A DNA stretch of 64,000 nt from Guopingia tenuis. GTDB lineage: Bacteria; Bacillota; Clostridia; Christensenellales; Christensenellaceae. Of the stretch, positions 20,003 to 31,394 are shown in pieces. The stretch covers positions 1,025,847-1,089,846 of the forward strand of contig NZ_JACRSS010000001.1 of NCBI RefSeq assembly GCF_014384805.1. The letters run 5' to 3'. The notes under the pieces were generated by a model. The model had not been told where the DNA came from. It saw nothing but the letters and a program-made list of their open reading frames with translations, and did not search any database. The translations under genes and the position numbers were made by a program. How positions within the stretch are numbered: position 1 is the first letter of the stretch; every line of letters begins with the position of its first letter.

Positions 20003-21058
20003 TTATCCCTCCTCGGCGGCGTGCACGATTTGGAATCCCGCCGCCCGAATAATACGATTCATCACTGCCAGCCCCATCCCCCGGGGCTCCACAGCCTCAA
20101 AAAAAATGGTGTCTGTCCGGTCCTTATCCGCCTGGCGCAGTGCGTCAAACAGCCGGTGTGCTTCCTCGCCCAGATCCCGGCCCAGGGAATATGTCCGCCG
20201 CCCGCCATATAGGGGGCGATGCTCGTCTGTGCAAAAAATCAAGGAATTTTTTCCTTTGTTCACTTCTCTATCATACATGGAATTTACGCAAATTGCAATA
20301 GCTTTTGCACTTTCGCCGTCCACGACCACCACACGGGCCCGGGGCGCATAGTGCTTGTATTTCATGCCGGGAGAGGCCGCCTTCGCCCCTTCGGGCAGGC
20401 CCTCCAAAACCGCCCGGGCCACCCGGACGTCCCCGGCCGCGTCCCGGATCATCTCCGGCGTCACGCCGCCCGGCCGGAGCACCAGAGGGATATCCCCCGT
20501 CAGGTCGCAGACCGTGGATTCCAGCCCCACCGCCGCCTCGCCGCCGTTTAATATGACGGGAACCTTGCCCGCAAAATCATCGATAACGTGCTGCACACGC
20601 GTCGGGCTGGGTTTTCCCGAAAGATTGGCGCTGGGCGCCGCGATAAACTTTCCGCTGCGGCGGATCAGCTCCCGGGCATGGGCGGCTCCCGGCATGCGGA
20701 TCCCCACGGAATCCAACCCCGCCGTCACACAAGCCGGAACGCAGTCCCGGCATTTCAAAACCGCCGTAAACGGCCCCGGCATGAAGGCCTCCATCACCCG
20801 CCGGGCCATGGGGGAAATTTCCCGAGCCAGCTCTCCGGCCTGCCCAGGCTCACAGATATGCACGATGAGCGGATTATCCGACGGCCTGCCCTTGACGGCG
20901 AAAATCTCCGCCACCGCCGCCGGGTTCATGGCGTCCGCTCCGATGCCATAGACGGTTTCCGTTGGAAACACGACAAGGCCGCCGCTGGAAATTTCCCGGG
21001 CAGCCTCCTGCATTCCTGCTTCATATTCCGTTGCTAAATCAAAAATTTTGGTTTCCAT
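20003..21058 (-). CDS. tsaC: L-threonylcarbamoyladenylate synthase (Sua5/YwlC type)
   Basis: 351 residues: YrdC/TsaC domain (about 10-205, with the KGRPSDNPLIVH and SANLSGKPSPT segments) plus a C-terminal Sua5 domain (about 235-345), so this is the long Sua5 form. It makes threonylcarbamoyl-AMP from threonine, bicarbonate and ATP for t6A37 modification of ANN-decoding tRNAs. Lies between prfA (14 nt) and the arginine phosphatase (1 nt). The ribosome binding site is weak, so coupling to prfA is likely. Confidence 0.95.
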   Translation of the reverse strand: METKIFDLATEYEAGMQEAAREISSGGLVVFPTETVYGIGADAMNPAAVAEIFAVKGRPSDNPLIVHICEPGQAGELAREISPMARRVMEAFMPGPFTAVLKCRDCVPACVTAGLDSVGIRMPGAAHARELIRRSGKFIAAPSANLSGKPSPTRVQHVIDDFAGKVPVILNGGEAAVGLESTVCDLTGDIPLVLRPGGVTPEMIRDAAGDVRVARAVLEGLPEGAKAASPGMKYKHYAPRARVVVVDGESAKAIAICVNSMYDREVNKGKNSLIFCTDEHRPLYGGRRTYSLGRDLGEEAHRLFDALRQADKDRTDTIFFEAVEPRGMGLAVMNRIIRAAGFQIVHAAEEG

Positions 21059-21072
21059 CTTGCATATAACGT

Positions 21073-22143
21073 TTATTCGTCCACTGCCAGCAGGCTCTTT
21101 TCCTTTTCCGCAAAGATCAGGGCGTCGATCATCTCCTGCATATCCCCATCCAGAAAGCTCTCCAGCTTATAGAGGGTCAGGCCGATCCGGTGGTCGGTTA
21201 CCCGCCCCTGCGGGAAATTATATGTCCGGATGCGCTCGCTGCGATCCCCGCTGCCTACCTGGCTCTTGCGCCGCTCGGCATATTCCTTATCCTGCTCGGA
21301 TTTCTTCATGTCATAGAGCCGCGCCTTCAAGACCTTCATGCACTTTTCTTTGTTCTTGAGCTGGGATTTTTCATCCTGGCAGGTGACCACCAGGCCCGTT
21401 GGGATATGGGTAATACGCACGGCGGAATCCGTGGTGTTGACACACTGGCCGCCATTGCCGCTGGCCCGGTATACGTCGATGCGCAGATCCGCCGGGTTCA
21501 CCTGGATATCCACATCCTCTGCCTCGGGGAGCACAGCCACCGTCGCTGCCGACGTATGGATACGCCCGCCGGACTCGGTCTCCGGAACCCGCTGCACCCG
21601 GTGTACGCCGCTCTCATATTTCAGGTTGGAATAGGCCCCCTTGCCCGCAATGGAGATAATGACCTCCTTCACGCCCCCCAGCTCGGTATAATTGGAGGAC
21701 AGTATTTCCGTCTTATACCGGGAACGCTCGGCATAGCGGGTATACATCCGCAAAAGATCCATGCCGAAGAGGGATGCCTCCTCTCCGCCCGTCCCGGCCC
21801 GGATCTCCAGCATGACGTTTTTATCGTCGTTGGGGTCCTTGGGGATGAGAAGCAGCTTGAGCTCTTCTTCCAGCTTTGGCTGCTTTTTTTGCAGCTCCGC
21901 CAGCTCCTCCTCGATCATCTCCGCCATATCCGCGTTTTCCGGATCGTGAAGCATCTCATGCAGCTCCCCTACCTGCTTCTCATTTTCCAGATAGGCGTCG
22001 TATTTTTCCACGATCTCCTGCAATTCCGCATGCTCCTTCACCAGCTTCTGCCAGAGCTCCTGGTTGGCGATCACCTCGCTCTTTCCAATCTCCTCCGTCA
22101 GCTCGTTAAACCGCTGTTTCATCGCATCTAACTTATCGAACAT
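21073..22143 (-). CDS. prfA: Peptide chain release factor 1
   Basis: 356 residues. It releases peptides at UAA and UAG. The GGQ motif is in [16 protein letters not shown]; its Gln is the substrate of the next gene upstream, PrmC. Anticodon-like recognition region near [10 protein letters not shown] and the domain 2 fold are present. AAGGTGG precedes the ATG. The pairing prmC-prfA is the normal Bacillota order. Confidence 0.97.
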   Translation of the reverse strand: MFDKLDAMKQRFNELTEEIGKSEVIANQELWQKLVKEHAELQEIVEKYDAYLENEKQVGELHEMLHDPENADMAEMIEEELAELQKKQPKLEEELKLLLIPKDPNDDKNVMLEIRAGTGGEEASLFGMDLLRMYTRYAERSRYKTEILSSNYTELGGVKEVIISIAGKGAYSNLKYESGVHRVQRVPETESGGRIHTSAATVAVLPEAEDVDIQVNPADLRIDVYRASGNGGQCVNTTDSAVRITHIPTGLVVTCQDEKSQLKNKEKCMKVLKARLYDMKKSEQDKEYAERRKSQVGSGDRSERIRTYNFPQGRVTDHRIGLTLYKLESFLDGDMQEMIDALIFAEKEKSLLAVDE

Positions 22144-22162
22144 ATTTCCACCTTAACCCGTC

Positions 22163-23002
22163 TTATATTTCCCGCCGGCAAAGGGCCATCCGGTCCCGCC
22201 CGGCGTAATCCGGAAGAATGGCAATATCCCCAAAGCCGTTCCCCCGCAAAATTTCCTTTACAGCCGCGCCCTGCTGCGCGCCGATTTCCAAAAACAATCC
22301 GCCGCCCCGGCGAAGATACTCCCCCGCTTCCCGGGCAATACGGCGGTAAAAGGCCAGGCCGTTTTCCTCTGCCAGCAGCGCCGTTTCCGGCTCGTGCTCC
22401 CGCACCTCCCGCATGAGTCCCGCGTATTCCTCCCGGCTCACATAGGGCGGGTTGCTGACGATGAGATCAAACGTCCCTTCTACTTTTGCAAACAGATCCG
22501 AGGCGATAAACTCCACCTCCGCGCCGTTTTCCTCCGCATTTTTTTCCGCCGCCACCAAAGCTCTCCGGGATATGTCGCAGGCCGTCACCTGCGCCCCCGC
22601 CAGCTTCGCAATGCTCACAGCCAGACAGCCCGATCCCGTGCACATATCCAGAACCCGGACCGGCCGCCCCTGCGCTTTACACCAGGCAATGGCCTTTTCC
22701 GCCAGCAGCTCCGTCTCCTGCCGGGGAATCAGCACGTCCGGGCCGACGGAAAAACGCAGGCCCATGAAATACCGTTCTCCCAGGATATACGCCAGAGGTT
22801 CTCCGGTTCCGCGCCGGCGGATCATGTCTTCCATCCGCCCGGCAATTTCCTCCGGAACTTCGCTGTCTCCCCGGAGATACAGCGCGGAAATTCCGCAGGA
22901 TAAAAAACAGGAAAGGGCATGCAACGCTTCCTGCATGCCATCCTCAATTCCCATATCACAAAGCGCCCGGCCTGCCCGGCGCATCCATTCCAGCCGCGTC
23001 AT
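22163..23002 (-). CDS. prmC: Release factor glutamine methyltransferase
   Basis: 279 residues. It methylates the GGQ glutamine of release factors. N-terminal helical release-factor-binding domain (about 1-80), then a class I SAM methyltransferase domain with motif I VLDMCTGSGCLAVS and the diagnostic NPPY in LIVSNPPYVS. The start overlaps the stop of the DUF1385 gene (ATGA), and prfA follows by 19 nt. Confidence 0.96.
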   Translation of the reverse strand: MTRLEWMRRAGRALCDMGIEDGMQEALHALSCFLSCGISALYLRGDSEVPEEIAGRMEDMIRRRGTGEPLAYILGERYFMGLRFSVGPDVLIPRQETELLAEKAIAWCKAQGRPVRVLDMCTGSGCLAVSIAKLAGAQVTACDISRRALVAAEKNAEENGAEVEFIASDLFAKVEGTFDLIVSNPPYVSREEYAGLMREVREHEPETALLAEENGLAFYRRIAREAGEYLRRGGGLFLEIGAQQGAAVKEILRGNGFGDIAILPDYAGRDRMALCRREI

Positions 23003-24024
23003 TTGGCCGCAGTCGCCGCCGGAAACTCCTCTGCCGTCTCTTCGGGCAGCTCGGATTCCTCCGCAGCCTTTTTTGCCGAGTGGTCAAAGCGTTCCCGCAT
23101 TTCCTCAATCTCCTGCTCGCTTTTCTCGCCCAAAGCCATTTCAAAGGCCAGAATCGCCACTTCCATCTGCTCATCTGTGGGCTGGGCCGTCGTCAGGCGC
23201 TGTAACTGCATGCCCGGCCAGCGGATGATGCGGAAGAACAGGGAATCCCCTTTGGCCGCAAACTTCAAAAGCTCATAGGCCAGCCCGGCAATCACCGGGA
23301 GCAGCAGGATCCGCGTCCCGAAACGCAGCCAGATATTTTCATTCCATCCCAAAAGGGAATAGACCAGAATCGTCACGATCATCACCAGCAGAAGGTAGCT
23401 GGTTCCGCACCGGGGGTGCAGCGTCTTATATTTGCGGACATTTTCCACAGTCAGTTCTTCGTCATGTTCATAGCAGGATACCGTTTTATGTTCAGCGCCG
23501 TGATAGCGGAACACGGTTTTGATATCCTTCATCCGGGAAACCAGGATCATATAGGTGAGAAAAATGGCAAGACGCACGCCGCCGTCGATGAGGTTGATGA
23601 GGATGGAACTCTGCACGCCGCCCTTGATCCAATTCGTGATTACCGTGGGCAGAATAAAGAACAGGCCCACTGCCAGCACAATGGCCAGCACAACCGCAAA
23701 CCCCATCATCACATCCATGGCGCTTTTTCCGGTTTTTTTGGCGACATACTTTTCAAATTTGTTGGGCTCGTATTCCTCCTCGCCGTTTTCCGCCATCTTG
23801 GCCGCGTCCATGATGACCGACATGCCGTTTACCATCATTTCCACAAAATTGACTACGCCGCGAACCACCGGCCAGGTGAGAAAGCCCTTCTCCCGAACCT
23901 TATTTTCCCATTTTTTTGTGACGATTTCGCCGGATTCCTTCCGGACGGCCAGGGCGCTCGTCTTTGGGGAACGCATCATCACGCCGTCTAAGACGCCCTG
24001 TCCTCCAATGGAACTCTTTTTCAA
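22999..24024 (-). CDS. DUF1385 membrane protein
   Basis: 341 residues from a TTG start at 24024, which has TAGGAGA 7 nt upstream and yields the family's usual opening KKSSIGGQGVLDGVMMRSP. The longer ATG frame at 24090 begins inside the rpmE terminator and is wrong. Four to five membrane segments occupy about 90-250; conserved FRYHGAEHKTVSCYEH and HPRCGTSYL motifs carry His, Cys and Glu residues suggestive of metal binding. Function is unknown; the family is almost always next to prmC-prfA or rpmE, as here. A Glu-rich tail ends the protein. Confidence 0.88.
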   Translation of the reverse strand: MKKSSIGGQGVLDGVMMRSPKTSALAVRKESGEIVTKKWENKVREKGFLTWPVVRGVVNFVEMMVNGMSVIMDAAKMAENGEEEYEPNKFEKYVAKKTGKSAMDVMMGFAVVLAIVLAVGLFFILPTVITNWIKGGVQSSILINLIDGGVRLAIFLTYMILVSRMKDIKTVFRYHGAEHKTVSCYEHDEELTVENVRKYKTLHPRCGTSYLLLVMIVTILVYSLLGWNENIWLRFGTRILLLPVIAGLAYELLKFAAKGDSLFFRIIRWPGMQLQRLTTAQPTDEQMEVAILAFEMALGEKSEQEIEEMRERFDHSAKKAAEESELPEETAEEFPAATAAK

Positions 24025-24054
24025 ATCAGATCTCCTAAATAATTCTCCATATGC

Positions 24055-24087
24055 AAAAAAACAGACCAATAGTGGTCTGATTTTTTG
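24055..24087 (-). terminator. Terminator after rpmE
   Basis: CAGACCA (24062-24068) pairs with TGGTCTG (24073-24079), followed on the minus strand by a run of seven T. It directly precedes the TTG start of the DUF1385 gene. Confidence 0.8.
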
Positions 24088-24090
24088 CAA

Positions 24091-24291
24091 TCAATCAATA
24101 CCGTATCTCTTCTTGAAACGGTCTACACGTCCGCCAGTATCAACCAGCTTCTGTTTCCCTGTAAAAAACGGATGGCATTTGGAGCAGATATCCACTCGCA
24201 GCTCGGGCTTGACCGAACCCGTTTCGAAGGTTGCGCCGCAGGCACACTTCACGATGCACTTTCCGTATTTTGGATGTATATCAGGTTTCAT
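24091..24291 (-). CDS. rpmE: 50S ribosomal protein L31, zinc-binding form
   Basis: 66 residues from ATG 24291 ([11 protein letters not shown]), which has GAAGGGG upstream; the frame's upstream extension to 24354 is not typical of L31. Four cysteines in CxC and CxxC arrangements (CIVKCAC and ICSKCHPF) mark the zinc-containing C+ form, used when zinc is plentiful. It follows rho, a common arrangement, and ends in a strong terminator. Confidence 0.97.
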   Translation of the reverse strand: MKPDIHPKYGKCIVKCACGATFETGSVKPELRVDICSKCHPFFTGKQKLVDTGGRVDRFKKRYGID

Positions 24292-24375
24292 ACCATTCAC
24301 CCCTTCTCCATAAAGTCGCATTTCATAGTATATCATAATTCGCGCAAATTGCAAGGCTTTTTTGCGTGTTTTTTT

Positions 24376-25953
24376 CTAATAGCGGTTTTGCGTCAGCTTA
24401 TACCCTTCCTTTTCCCAGATATTCAGCCATTCTTTCAGCCGCATCAGGAATTCTTCGTTGCTCTGGGTGCGCACCAGCATGCTGATGAGCTGTTCGGTGA
24501 CTTCCGCCGTATTTCCCGAAGAAAGCACCTTGCGGATAGACCAGATGCCTTCCCGCTCGGTATTGGAGAGCAGAAGCTCCTCCCGCCGTGTGCCGGATTT
24601 GGGCAGGTCGATGGCCGGGAAAATCCGCTTTTCACTGAGGCGGCGGTCAAGATGCAGTTCCATGTTACCCGTGCCCTTGAATTCCTCATAGATGATCTCG
24701 TCCATCCGACTTCCCGTCTCCACCAGCGCCGTAGCGATGATGGTCAGGCTGCCGCCGTTTTCAATGTTCCGCGCCGCACCGAAAAACCGCTTGGGCTTAT
24801 AGAGCGAACTGGGGTCCAGGCCGCCGGAAAGCGTCCGCCCCGAGGGGGGAACCGTCAGGTTATAGGCCCGTGCCAGGCGGGTGATGCTGTCCAGCAGAAC
24901 CACCACATCCCGCCCGTGTTCCACCAGCCGCTTGGCCCGCTCAATGACCATTTCGGCCACGCGGGTGTGGTTATCCGGCTTTTCGTCAAAGGTGGAATAG
25001 ACGACCTCGCCCTTGATGGAGCGCTGCATATCCGTCACTTCCTCCGGGCGTTCATCGATGAGCAGCACCAGCAGCTCCACATCCGGATAGTTGGTGGTGA
25101 TGCTGTTGGCGATCTTTTTCAGCATAATGGTTTTCCCGGCCTTGGGCGGGGCGACGATCAGCCCGCGCTGCCCCATGCCGATGGGAGAGATCAGATCGAT
25201 CAGACGAATGGACAAATCCCGGGATGCCCGGATATTCTCCAGTTTAAACCGCTTGTCGGGATAGATGGGCGTCAGTTCCTCAAAGGGGCGCCGCTTGATA
25301 CATTCTTCCACCGGGCCGTCGTTGACGCTCTCGATATAGAGCATGGCCAGCAGCCGCTCCCCTTCCTTGGCGGGGCGCGTCTTGCCCTTGACCTTGTCGC
25401 CGGTCTTTAAATTGAATTTGCGAATCTGCGCCATGGAGATATAGACATCCTTATTCCCCGGCAGATAGTTTTCCCGGCGCAAAAAGCCATAGCCATCCTG
25501 GTGAACCTCCAGAATGCCCTCCACATCCTTACAGTCTCCGGTATTTAAAATTTCGTTGACAGCGTCGTTGTTGGGAACATATTCGATGATCCGGCGGCGG
25601 CCGGTTAAACGGCCTTCGCTTTCCTCTTCTTCAAAATTCTCCTCATCCCGCATCGCCTCGTCCGGGAAGTATATTTCCGGCTTGCTGGCATGATCCTCAA
25701 ACAATTCGCCCGGGACGAATTCCTCTTCCTCCGGTTCCTCTTTGGGAAATGACAGGGAGCTTTGCGGTTCTTTTGCGGCAGTCTCTTTCTCCGTCTGCTG
25801 CTCCTCCTGCTGCCGCTCTGCCTCATTGGCCATGTCGATGAGCTTTTGGAGCAAATCGGATTTTTTATAGGTCGTGACCGATTTCACCCCTGCCAGCTTC
25901 GCAATTTCCCGCAGGTCGCTGAGGCTTTTGGTTTTCAGCAATTCGATGTCCAT
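24376..25953 (-). CDS. rho: Transcription termination factor Rho
   Basis: 525 residues from ATG 25953 ([19 protein letters not shown]), preceded by GAAGGGAG; a longer frame reaches 26064 without a site. N-terminal Rho helical domain, then a strongly acidic insertion of roughly 70 residues (about 50-125, rich in Glu), the RNA-binding cold-shock domain ([11 protein letters not shown]) and the RecA-like ATPase with Walker A PPKAGKT and the Q-loop/R-loop region. The Glu-rich insertion is an N-terminal insertion domain of the kind seen in some Gram-positive and actinobacterial Rho proteins. It lies just upstream of rpmE. Confidence 0.96.
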   Translation of the reverse strand: MDIELLKTKSLSDLREIAKLAGVKSVTTYKKSDLLQKLIDMANEAERQQEEQQTEKETAAKEPQSSLSFPKEEPEEEEFVPGELFEDHASKPEIYFPDEAMRDEENFEEEESEGRLTGRRRIIEYVPNNDAVNEILNTGDCKDVEGILEVHQDGYGFLRRENYLPGNKDVYISMAQIRKFNLKTGDKVKGKTRPAKEGERLLAMLYIESVNDGPVEECIKRRPFEELTPIYPDKRFKLENIRASRDLSIRLIDLISPIGMGQRGLIVAPPKAGKTIMLKKIANSITTNYPDVELLVLLIDERPEEVTDMQRSIKGEVVYSTFDEKPDNHTRVAEMVIERAKRLVEHGRDVVVLLDSITRLARAYNLTVPPSGRTLSGGLDPSSLYKPKRFFGAARNIENGGSLTIIATALVETGSRMDEIIYEEFKGTGNMELHLDRRLSEKRIFPAIDLPKSGTRREELLLSNTEREGIWSIRKVLSSGNTAEVTEQLISMLVRTQSNEEFLMRLKEWLNIWEKEGYKLTQNRY

Positions 25954-26342
25954 ACTGCTTCTCCCTTCCAGAATGTAGCATAAAAAATATGAGAACCCTT
26001 CTTTTTCCTTCTTAGTGAGCAAATACGCAACGAAACGGCATTCCCTCTCGGAGCGCCGGTGCAAAACAACCGTATATAAATCAAAAGAGCTTTCAAAATA
26101 AGAATTACACGAAAAAGAAAGATATCGTTCAGTGCAACGTAATAGGCCCTGTCAGATGATATATGTATTATAAACGAAAATTTATAGATTGAATCCTATT
26201 TTTTACTATTTTTTTGCGATAGGAAAACATATACTATCTATATAATATGATTATCTATCAGAAAAAAATTTTTGTCAAGAAAAAACCAGAAATCCAGCGC
26301 ATTTCCGGGCAAATATTTGCATTTTCTTCATATTTCACAAAT
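25954..26342 (-). promoter_or_regulatory. AT-rich rho leader with a possible promoter
   Basis: No gene is seen between pyrG and rho. On the minus strand TATAAT lies at 26172-26167 with a TTCAAT-like -35 at 26193-26188, but the 15-nt spacer is short. That would give a leader of about 200 nt before rho, long enough for autoregulation, which is known for rho in other bacteria. Confidence 0.3.
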
Positions 26343-26344
26343 AA

Positions 26345-26372
26345 AAAACGCGGGCTTGTTTCGCCCGCGCTT
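26345..26372 (-). terminator. Terminator after pyrG
   Basis: On the minus strand GCGCGGGC pairs with GCCCGCG and is followed by TTTTTTAT, just past the pyrG stop codon. Confidence 0.85.
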
Positions 26373-26384
26373 TATCTTTCTTTT

Positions 26385-28031
<1,647 letters not shown>

Positions 28032-28053
28032 TTAAAAATTCAACACCGAACAG

Positions 28054-28713
28054 CTACTCGTTATCCAAGCTGTTTTCCATCACGACGATACGGGAGCGTT
28101 TCTTTTTGTTAGCCGCCGTGATCTCAAAGGAATTGCTGCCCAGGCGCGAACGGTCGAAATAGCTCCCCGCCGCGTCTGTAAAGTTATACACCGGCGCGAT
28201 ATCCAGGTTCAGGAACAGCGTCTTATAGTGCATGGGGATAATAATATTGGGCTCCAGGCGCTTGCAGATGGTGAGCGCCTCCTGGGCGTCAATGGTATAA
28301 AAACCGCCCACGGGGATAAACAGAATATCCACCTGCCCAATTTTTTCATAGAGCTCTTCGCTGGGGATATGCCCCAGATCGCCCAGATGCACCAGCGTCA
28401 GGCCCTCGGCCTGCACCTTGAAGATGATGTTTTCTCCCCGCTTTTTGCCCTCTTCCTTGTCATGATAGCAGGGCAGGCCCTCAATCTTAATGGAATCCAC
28501 TTCAAAGGTTCCCGGCGTGTTGATGAGCTGATATCCCTCTTTGATATGGGCCAGAGAGCTGTGGTCATAGTGCCCATGGCTCACCAGCACCACATCTGCC
28601 TGCGTATCCTCGCGGGTATAGCCAATGCTGTCGTCAAACGGGTCGAACAAAAGCGTCTTTCCGCTCTCCAGATATACTTTAAAGCACGAATGTGCAATCC
28701 ATTGAATCTTCAT
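28054..28713 (-). CDS. Metallo-beta-lactamase-fold hydrolase (UlaG/YtkL-like)
   Basis: 219-residue soluble protein of the MBL superfamily. The metal-binding signature is SHGHYDHSS (HxHxDH), with further ligands in the HLGDLGH and PMHYKT segments, and the N terminus IQWIAHSCFKV is typical of the subfamily often annotated as metal-dependent hydrolase. The natural substrate of this group is generally unknown. AAAGGAAAAGG precedes the ATG. It lies 55 nt upstream of pyrG. Confidence 0.85.
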   Translation of the reverse strand: MKIQWIAHSCFKVYLESGKTLLFDPFDDSIGYTREDTQADVVLVSHGHYDHSSLAHIKEGYQLINTPGTFEVDSIKIEGLPCYHDKEEGKKRGENIIFKVQAEGLTLVHLGDLGHIPSEELYEKIGQVDILFIPVGGFYTIDAQEALTICKRLEPNIIIPMHYKTLFLNLDIAPVYNFTDAAGSYFDRSRLGSNSFEITAANKKKRSRIVVMENSLDNE

Positions 28714-28756
28714 AATCCTTTTCCTTTCTCTATTCTTTTAAATTTGAAACATCCTC

Positions 28757-29164
28757 TCAGGATGTATAGCTCAGATGCAGACGGTTGACAATCTCGGCCC
28801 CGGCGATGTTTAAAACGTATTCCAGCTCGATCTTCCCCTGATCCCGCTCCACCTTGGCGTCTACCAGTGTGGGCAGCAGAGAAACATCCAAATCGCCAAA
28901 GGGTGTCTTATAGGAGGTGATGAAAGTCTTTCCCAGCTCAAAGATAAACTGGGCGTCCACTGCGCCCTTCTTTTGCATGGTAACCACCCGATCCGCCACG
29001 CAAATCTCTGTCCGGATGCTCTCCCCCTCGCCTTCGGTTTCCTCGTAAGCGAGGGTGCAGCCATTGTCACCATATTGCAGCTCGCCCTGGGTGGTCAGCT
29101 CGATAGAGTCGCTGTCCTCGCCCTGCAGCTGGCTTCCTTTAATATGCAACAACACTTCGCTCAT
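28757..29164 (-). CDS. DUF1934 (YwiB-like) beta-barrel protein
   Basis: 135 residues rich in beta strands, matching the DUF1934/YwiB family, whose fold resembles small lipocalin-like barrels. Recognisable segments are IELTTQGELQYGDNGCTLAYEE, KKGAVDAQFIFELGKT and TPFGDLDVSLLPT. No signal peptide. Function unknown. GGGAG precedes the ATG and it is probably co-transcribed with the MBL-fold gene 43 nt downstream. Confidence 0.8.
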   Translation of the reverse strand: MSEVLLHIKGSQLQGEDSDSIELTTQGELQYGDNGCTLAYEETEGEGESIRTEICVADRVVTMQKKGAVDAQFIFELGKTFITSYKTPFGDLDVSLLPTLVDAKVERDQGKIELEYVLNIAGAEIVNRLHLSYTS

Positions 29165-29333
29165 TGCTCCCGCCCTTCAAACCATACTTGGTTTATTATA
29201 ACACAAAAAAATACCGAATCCAATCATTTTCCTCATTTTCGGCCGCAACTTTCTCGCTTTTTCCCTATGTTTTTTATTCTATCACAGGCCCGGCGTCCGG
29301 GCAACCGCTTTCTTGCGCGAACCGGATTTTTCC

Positions 29334-29366
29334 ATAAAAAAAGAGCGGGCCTCTCCCGCTCTTTTC
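29334..29366 (-). terminator. Terminator after ypeB
   Basis: AAAAGAGCGGG pairs with CCCGCTCTTTT; T-runs occur on both sides, so it could act in either direction. It follows the ypeB stop codon by about 10 nt. Confidence 0.85.
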
Positions 29367-29375
29367 CTGGTTTTT

Positions 29376-30701
29376 TTATTCCGTCAGGGTTCCGTTGTTC
29401 GTGTGAATAATAGAGAGAATATCCGCTTCTTTGCCTGTCTCGCAGTCGATATAGACAATGCAGTCCTCCCCGCCGGCCTTGCAGGTAAATTCATAACAGA
29501 ACTTCTCCCCGCCTGTTTCGGTGGGGATGACGGCCTGGGCCGTTCCGGTAACCGTCAAGCCAGCGTTGATTTTCGCTTTTGCTTCCTCTAACGTCAGCTT
29601 GGGTTCCGCCAGCTCCCGCTCCTGATGGTTCATGAGATAACCCCTTGTATCCAGACCTACCACCTGTGTCGTCTCCATGTCCACCCAGACTTTGATGAGA
29701 TCGGGATAGAGTTTTGTTTCTCCCTGAAGGGGAACCATGTTGATAAGAGCGCATCCGTTATAATATTGAATATAGCTCTCCTGGCAGGCAGGATACCCTT
29801 TGGCCTGCAAAAACGCCTGCGCCGCGGCGCGCACTTCCTTTTCCCGCGCTTGGGTGGGGAGAATGGTCAGGCCGTCTGCATTGGTGGAAACAAAGTAATA
29901 GAGAATCCGGCCGCCCTGCTTGGTCACCGAAACTTCCACATCTCGGTCCTCTATTTTTCCAACATATTGGTAGAAAGGCAGCTGCCCATCCGAATGACTG
30001 CCCGGCTCCAGAGCCTCCATGCCGGAAAACGCCTGGGCGGCTTTGAGCCCTTCCTGCTCTGTGATCTTATGAATCGGCACGCCCACCGGCTCTTTGTTCA
30101 TGGTGCTCTCCGAGAAAGGGCCGTCGTAAATCAGGCGGGGATATTCCTGGCTCACAAAATCCACCAGCTGGGCCTCCGCTCCTTCGGGGATGAATGCATC
30201 CAGATTCACCTCCGCCATATAGCCCTTGTTCCAGGCGTCCATCAGCTGTTCTTCAATCTGTCTGCAAGTTTCCTTGATGGCTGCCAGCTGTTCCTTGTCC
30301 TTTTCCTCCAGGGGATTCCCCGCCAAAAGGGATTCTGAAAGCTGTTTTGCATAATCCCCCGTGGTGTTGAAATAAGCAGTCAGCTTGGCCCGCGTCTCCT
30401 CGGAGAGGGGAAGTCCTGCGAGGCTGGCCTCGGCCGTCCCAGCCTCCCGCCAAAGATCCATGAGCAGCTTCTGGGTATTCTCGGCATCGTTGCTCACCGA
30501 AACCTTTAGGAGCTTGGTCCCTAGTCCGCTCACTTCATCCACTATCTCTTCAAAAGCGCCGTTGGCTTTTGCCAAAATTTCGTTTTTATAGTCGTTGATC
30601 TGCCGATCTGCAAAGACCGCATAGAGGATCAGTCCGACCACCGCCACGCTCAGGATACAGAGAGTCACGATCATCCATATTTTTCGATATCGGTTTTCCA
30701 T
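29376..30701 (-). CDS. ypeB: Germination protein YpeB
   Basis: 441 residues. An N-terminal membrane anchor (about 8-30), an N-terminal helical domain, and PepSY-like repeats in the C-terminal half (KLTLEEAKAKINAGLTV, ACQESYIQYYNGCALINMV) match YpeB. In Bacillus it is needed for stable SleB in the spore inner membrane and so for cortex hydrolysis at germination. It lies 11 nt downstream of sleB, the conserved order. GAGG precedes the ATG. Confidence 0.93.
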   Translation of the reverse strand: MENRYRKIWMIVTLCILSVAVVGLILYAVFADRQINDYKNEILAKANGAFEEIVDEVSGLGTKLLKVSVSNDAENTQKLLMDLWREAGTAEASLAGLPLSEETRAKLTAYFNTTGDYAKQLSESLLAGNPLEEKDKEQLAAIKETCRQIEEQLMDAWNKGYMAEVNLDAFIPEGAEAQLVDFVSQEYPRLIYDGPFSESTMNKEPVGVPIHKITEQEGLKAAQAFSGMEALEPGSHSDGQLPFYQYVGKIEDRDVEVSVTKQGGRILYYFVSTNADGLTILPTQAREKEVRAAAQAFLQAKGYPACQESYIQYYNGCALINMVPLQGETKLYPDLIKVWVDMETTQVVGLDTRGYLMNHQERELAEPKLTLEEAKAKINAGLTVTGTAQAVIPTETGGEKFCYEFTCKAGGEDCIVYIDCETGKEADILSIIHTNNGTLTE

Positions 30702-30712
30702 TGTCTATCGCC

Positions 30713-31372
30713 TCACTTGCAGAACCTGTGGTTGCCGATCACCGTAACCACGGGTTTGGAAAGCATATATTTATTGTTGGTTTTGTCCGGATTATAGTAG
30801 AATGTGCAGCCACCCGTGGGGTCTACGCCGTTCAGCGCATCCCGAGCAGCCCGCAGCGCCTCTTCATCCGGGGTCAGATTGATCTGCCCATCGTCCACAA
30901 TCGAAAACGCGTCCTTCTGATAGACCACGCCCGCCATCGTGTTGGGGAAATCCGGGCTCTTCATCCGGTTGAGTACCACCGCCGCCACGGCCACCTTTCC
31001 GCGATACGGTTCTCCCCGCGCCTCGCCATAGACAACCCGCGCCAGCAGATATACGTCCGGTTGGGATGTGGCTGAGTCTTTATCCTTGCCCAGCTGCATC
31101 CCCAGCTTTTCTGCCGTTTTGCTGCCCACAATGCCGTCCACATCCAGCCCGTTGGTGCGCTGGAAGTATTTGACTGCGTTGGTCGTGGCCGAGCCATAAA
31201 TACCGTCCACCTCGCCCGAGTAATAGCCCCAGTTTTTCAGCTTGCGCTGAATGGTCTTGATCTCCTCCGTGGAGAGGCCATATTTGGCAAATGCGACAGA
31301 GGCCGCAATGCTGCACAGCAGCAGAATCGCCGCCATGACCAAATATTTTGTCCGTTTTTTCCTTTGTTCCAT
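30713..31372 (-). CDS. sleB: Spore cortex-lytic enzyme SleB
   Basis: 219 residues from ATG 31372 (MEQRKKRTKYLVM), which has AAAGGAG upstream; the frame extends to 31453 without a site and would overlap spoIIR further. Signal/anchor segment at about 10-30, a peptidoglycan-binding_1 repeat (IQRKLKNWGYYSGEVDGIYG) and a C-terminal lytic transglycosylase domain (Hydrolase_2) with the catalytic Glu in VYGEARGEP. It cleaves muramic-lactam cortex peptidoglycan during germination. Confidence 0.93.
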   Translation of the reverse strand: MEQRKKRTKYLVMAAILLLCSIAASVAFAKYGLSTEEIKTIQRKLKNWGYYSGEVDGIYGSATTNAVKYFQRTNGLDVDGIVGSKTAEKLGMQLGKDKDSATSQPDVYLLARVVYGEARGEPYRGKVAVAAVVLNRMKSPDFPNTMAGVVYQKDAFSIVDDGQINLTPDEEALRAARDALNGVDPTGGCTFYYNPDKTNNKYMLSKPVVTVIGNHRFCK

Positions 31373-31394
31373 CGTGACTCCTTTCCAAAGGCTT

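Noticed and set aside
24022..24090. ATG start for the DUF1385 gene at 24090
   Set aside because: It lies within the rpmE terminator. The TTG at 24024 has a ribosome binding site and gives the family's normal N terminus.
24085..25410. Rightward frame of 441 codons opposite rho
   Set aside because: Low-complexity shadow of rho with no start site or family character.
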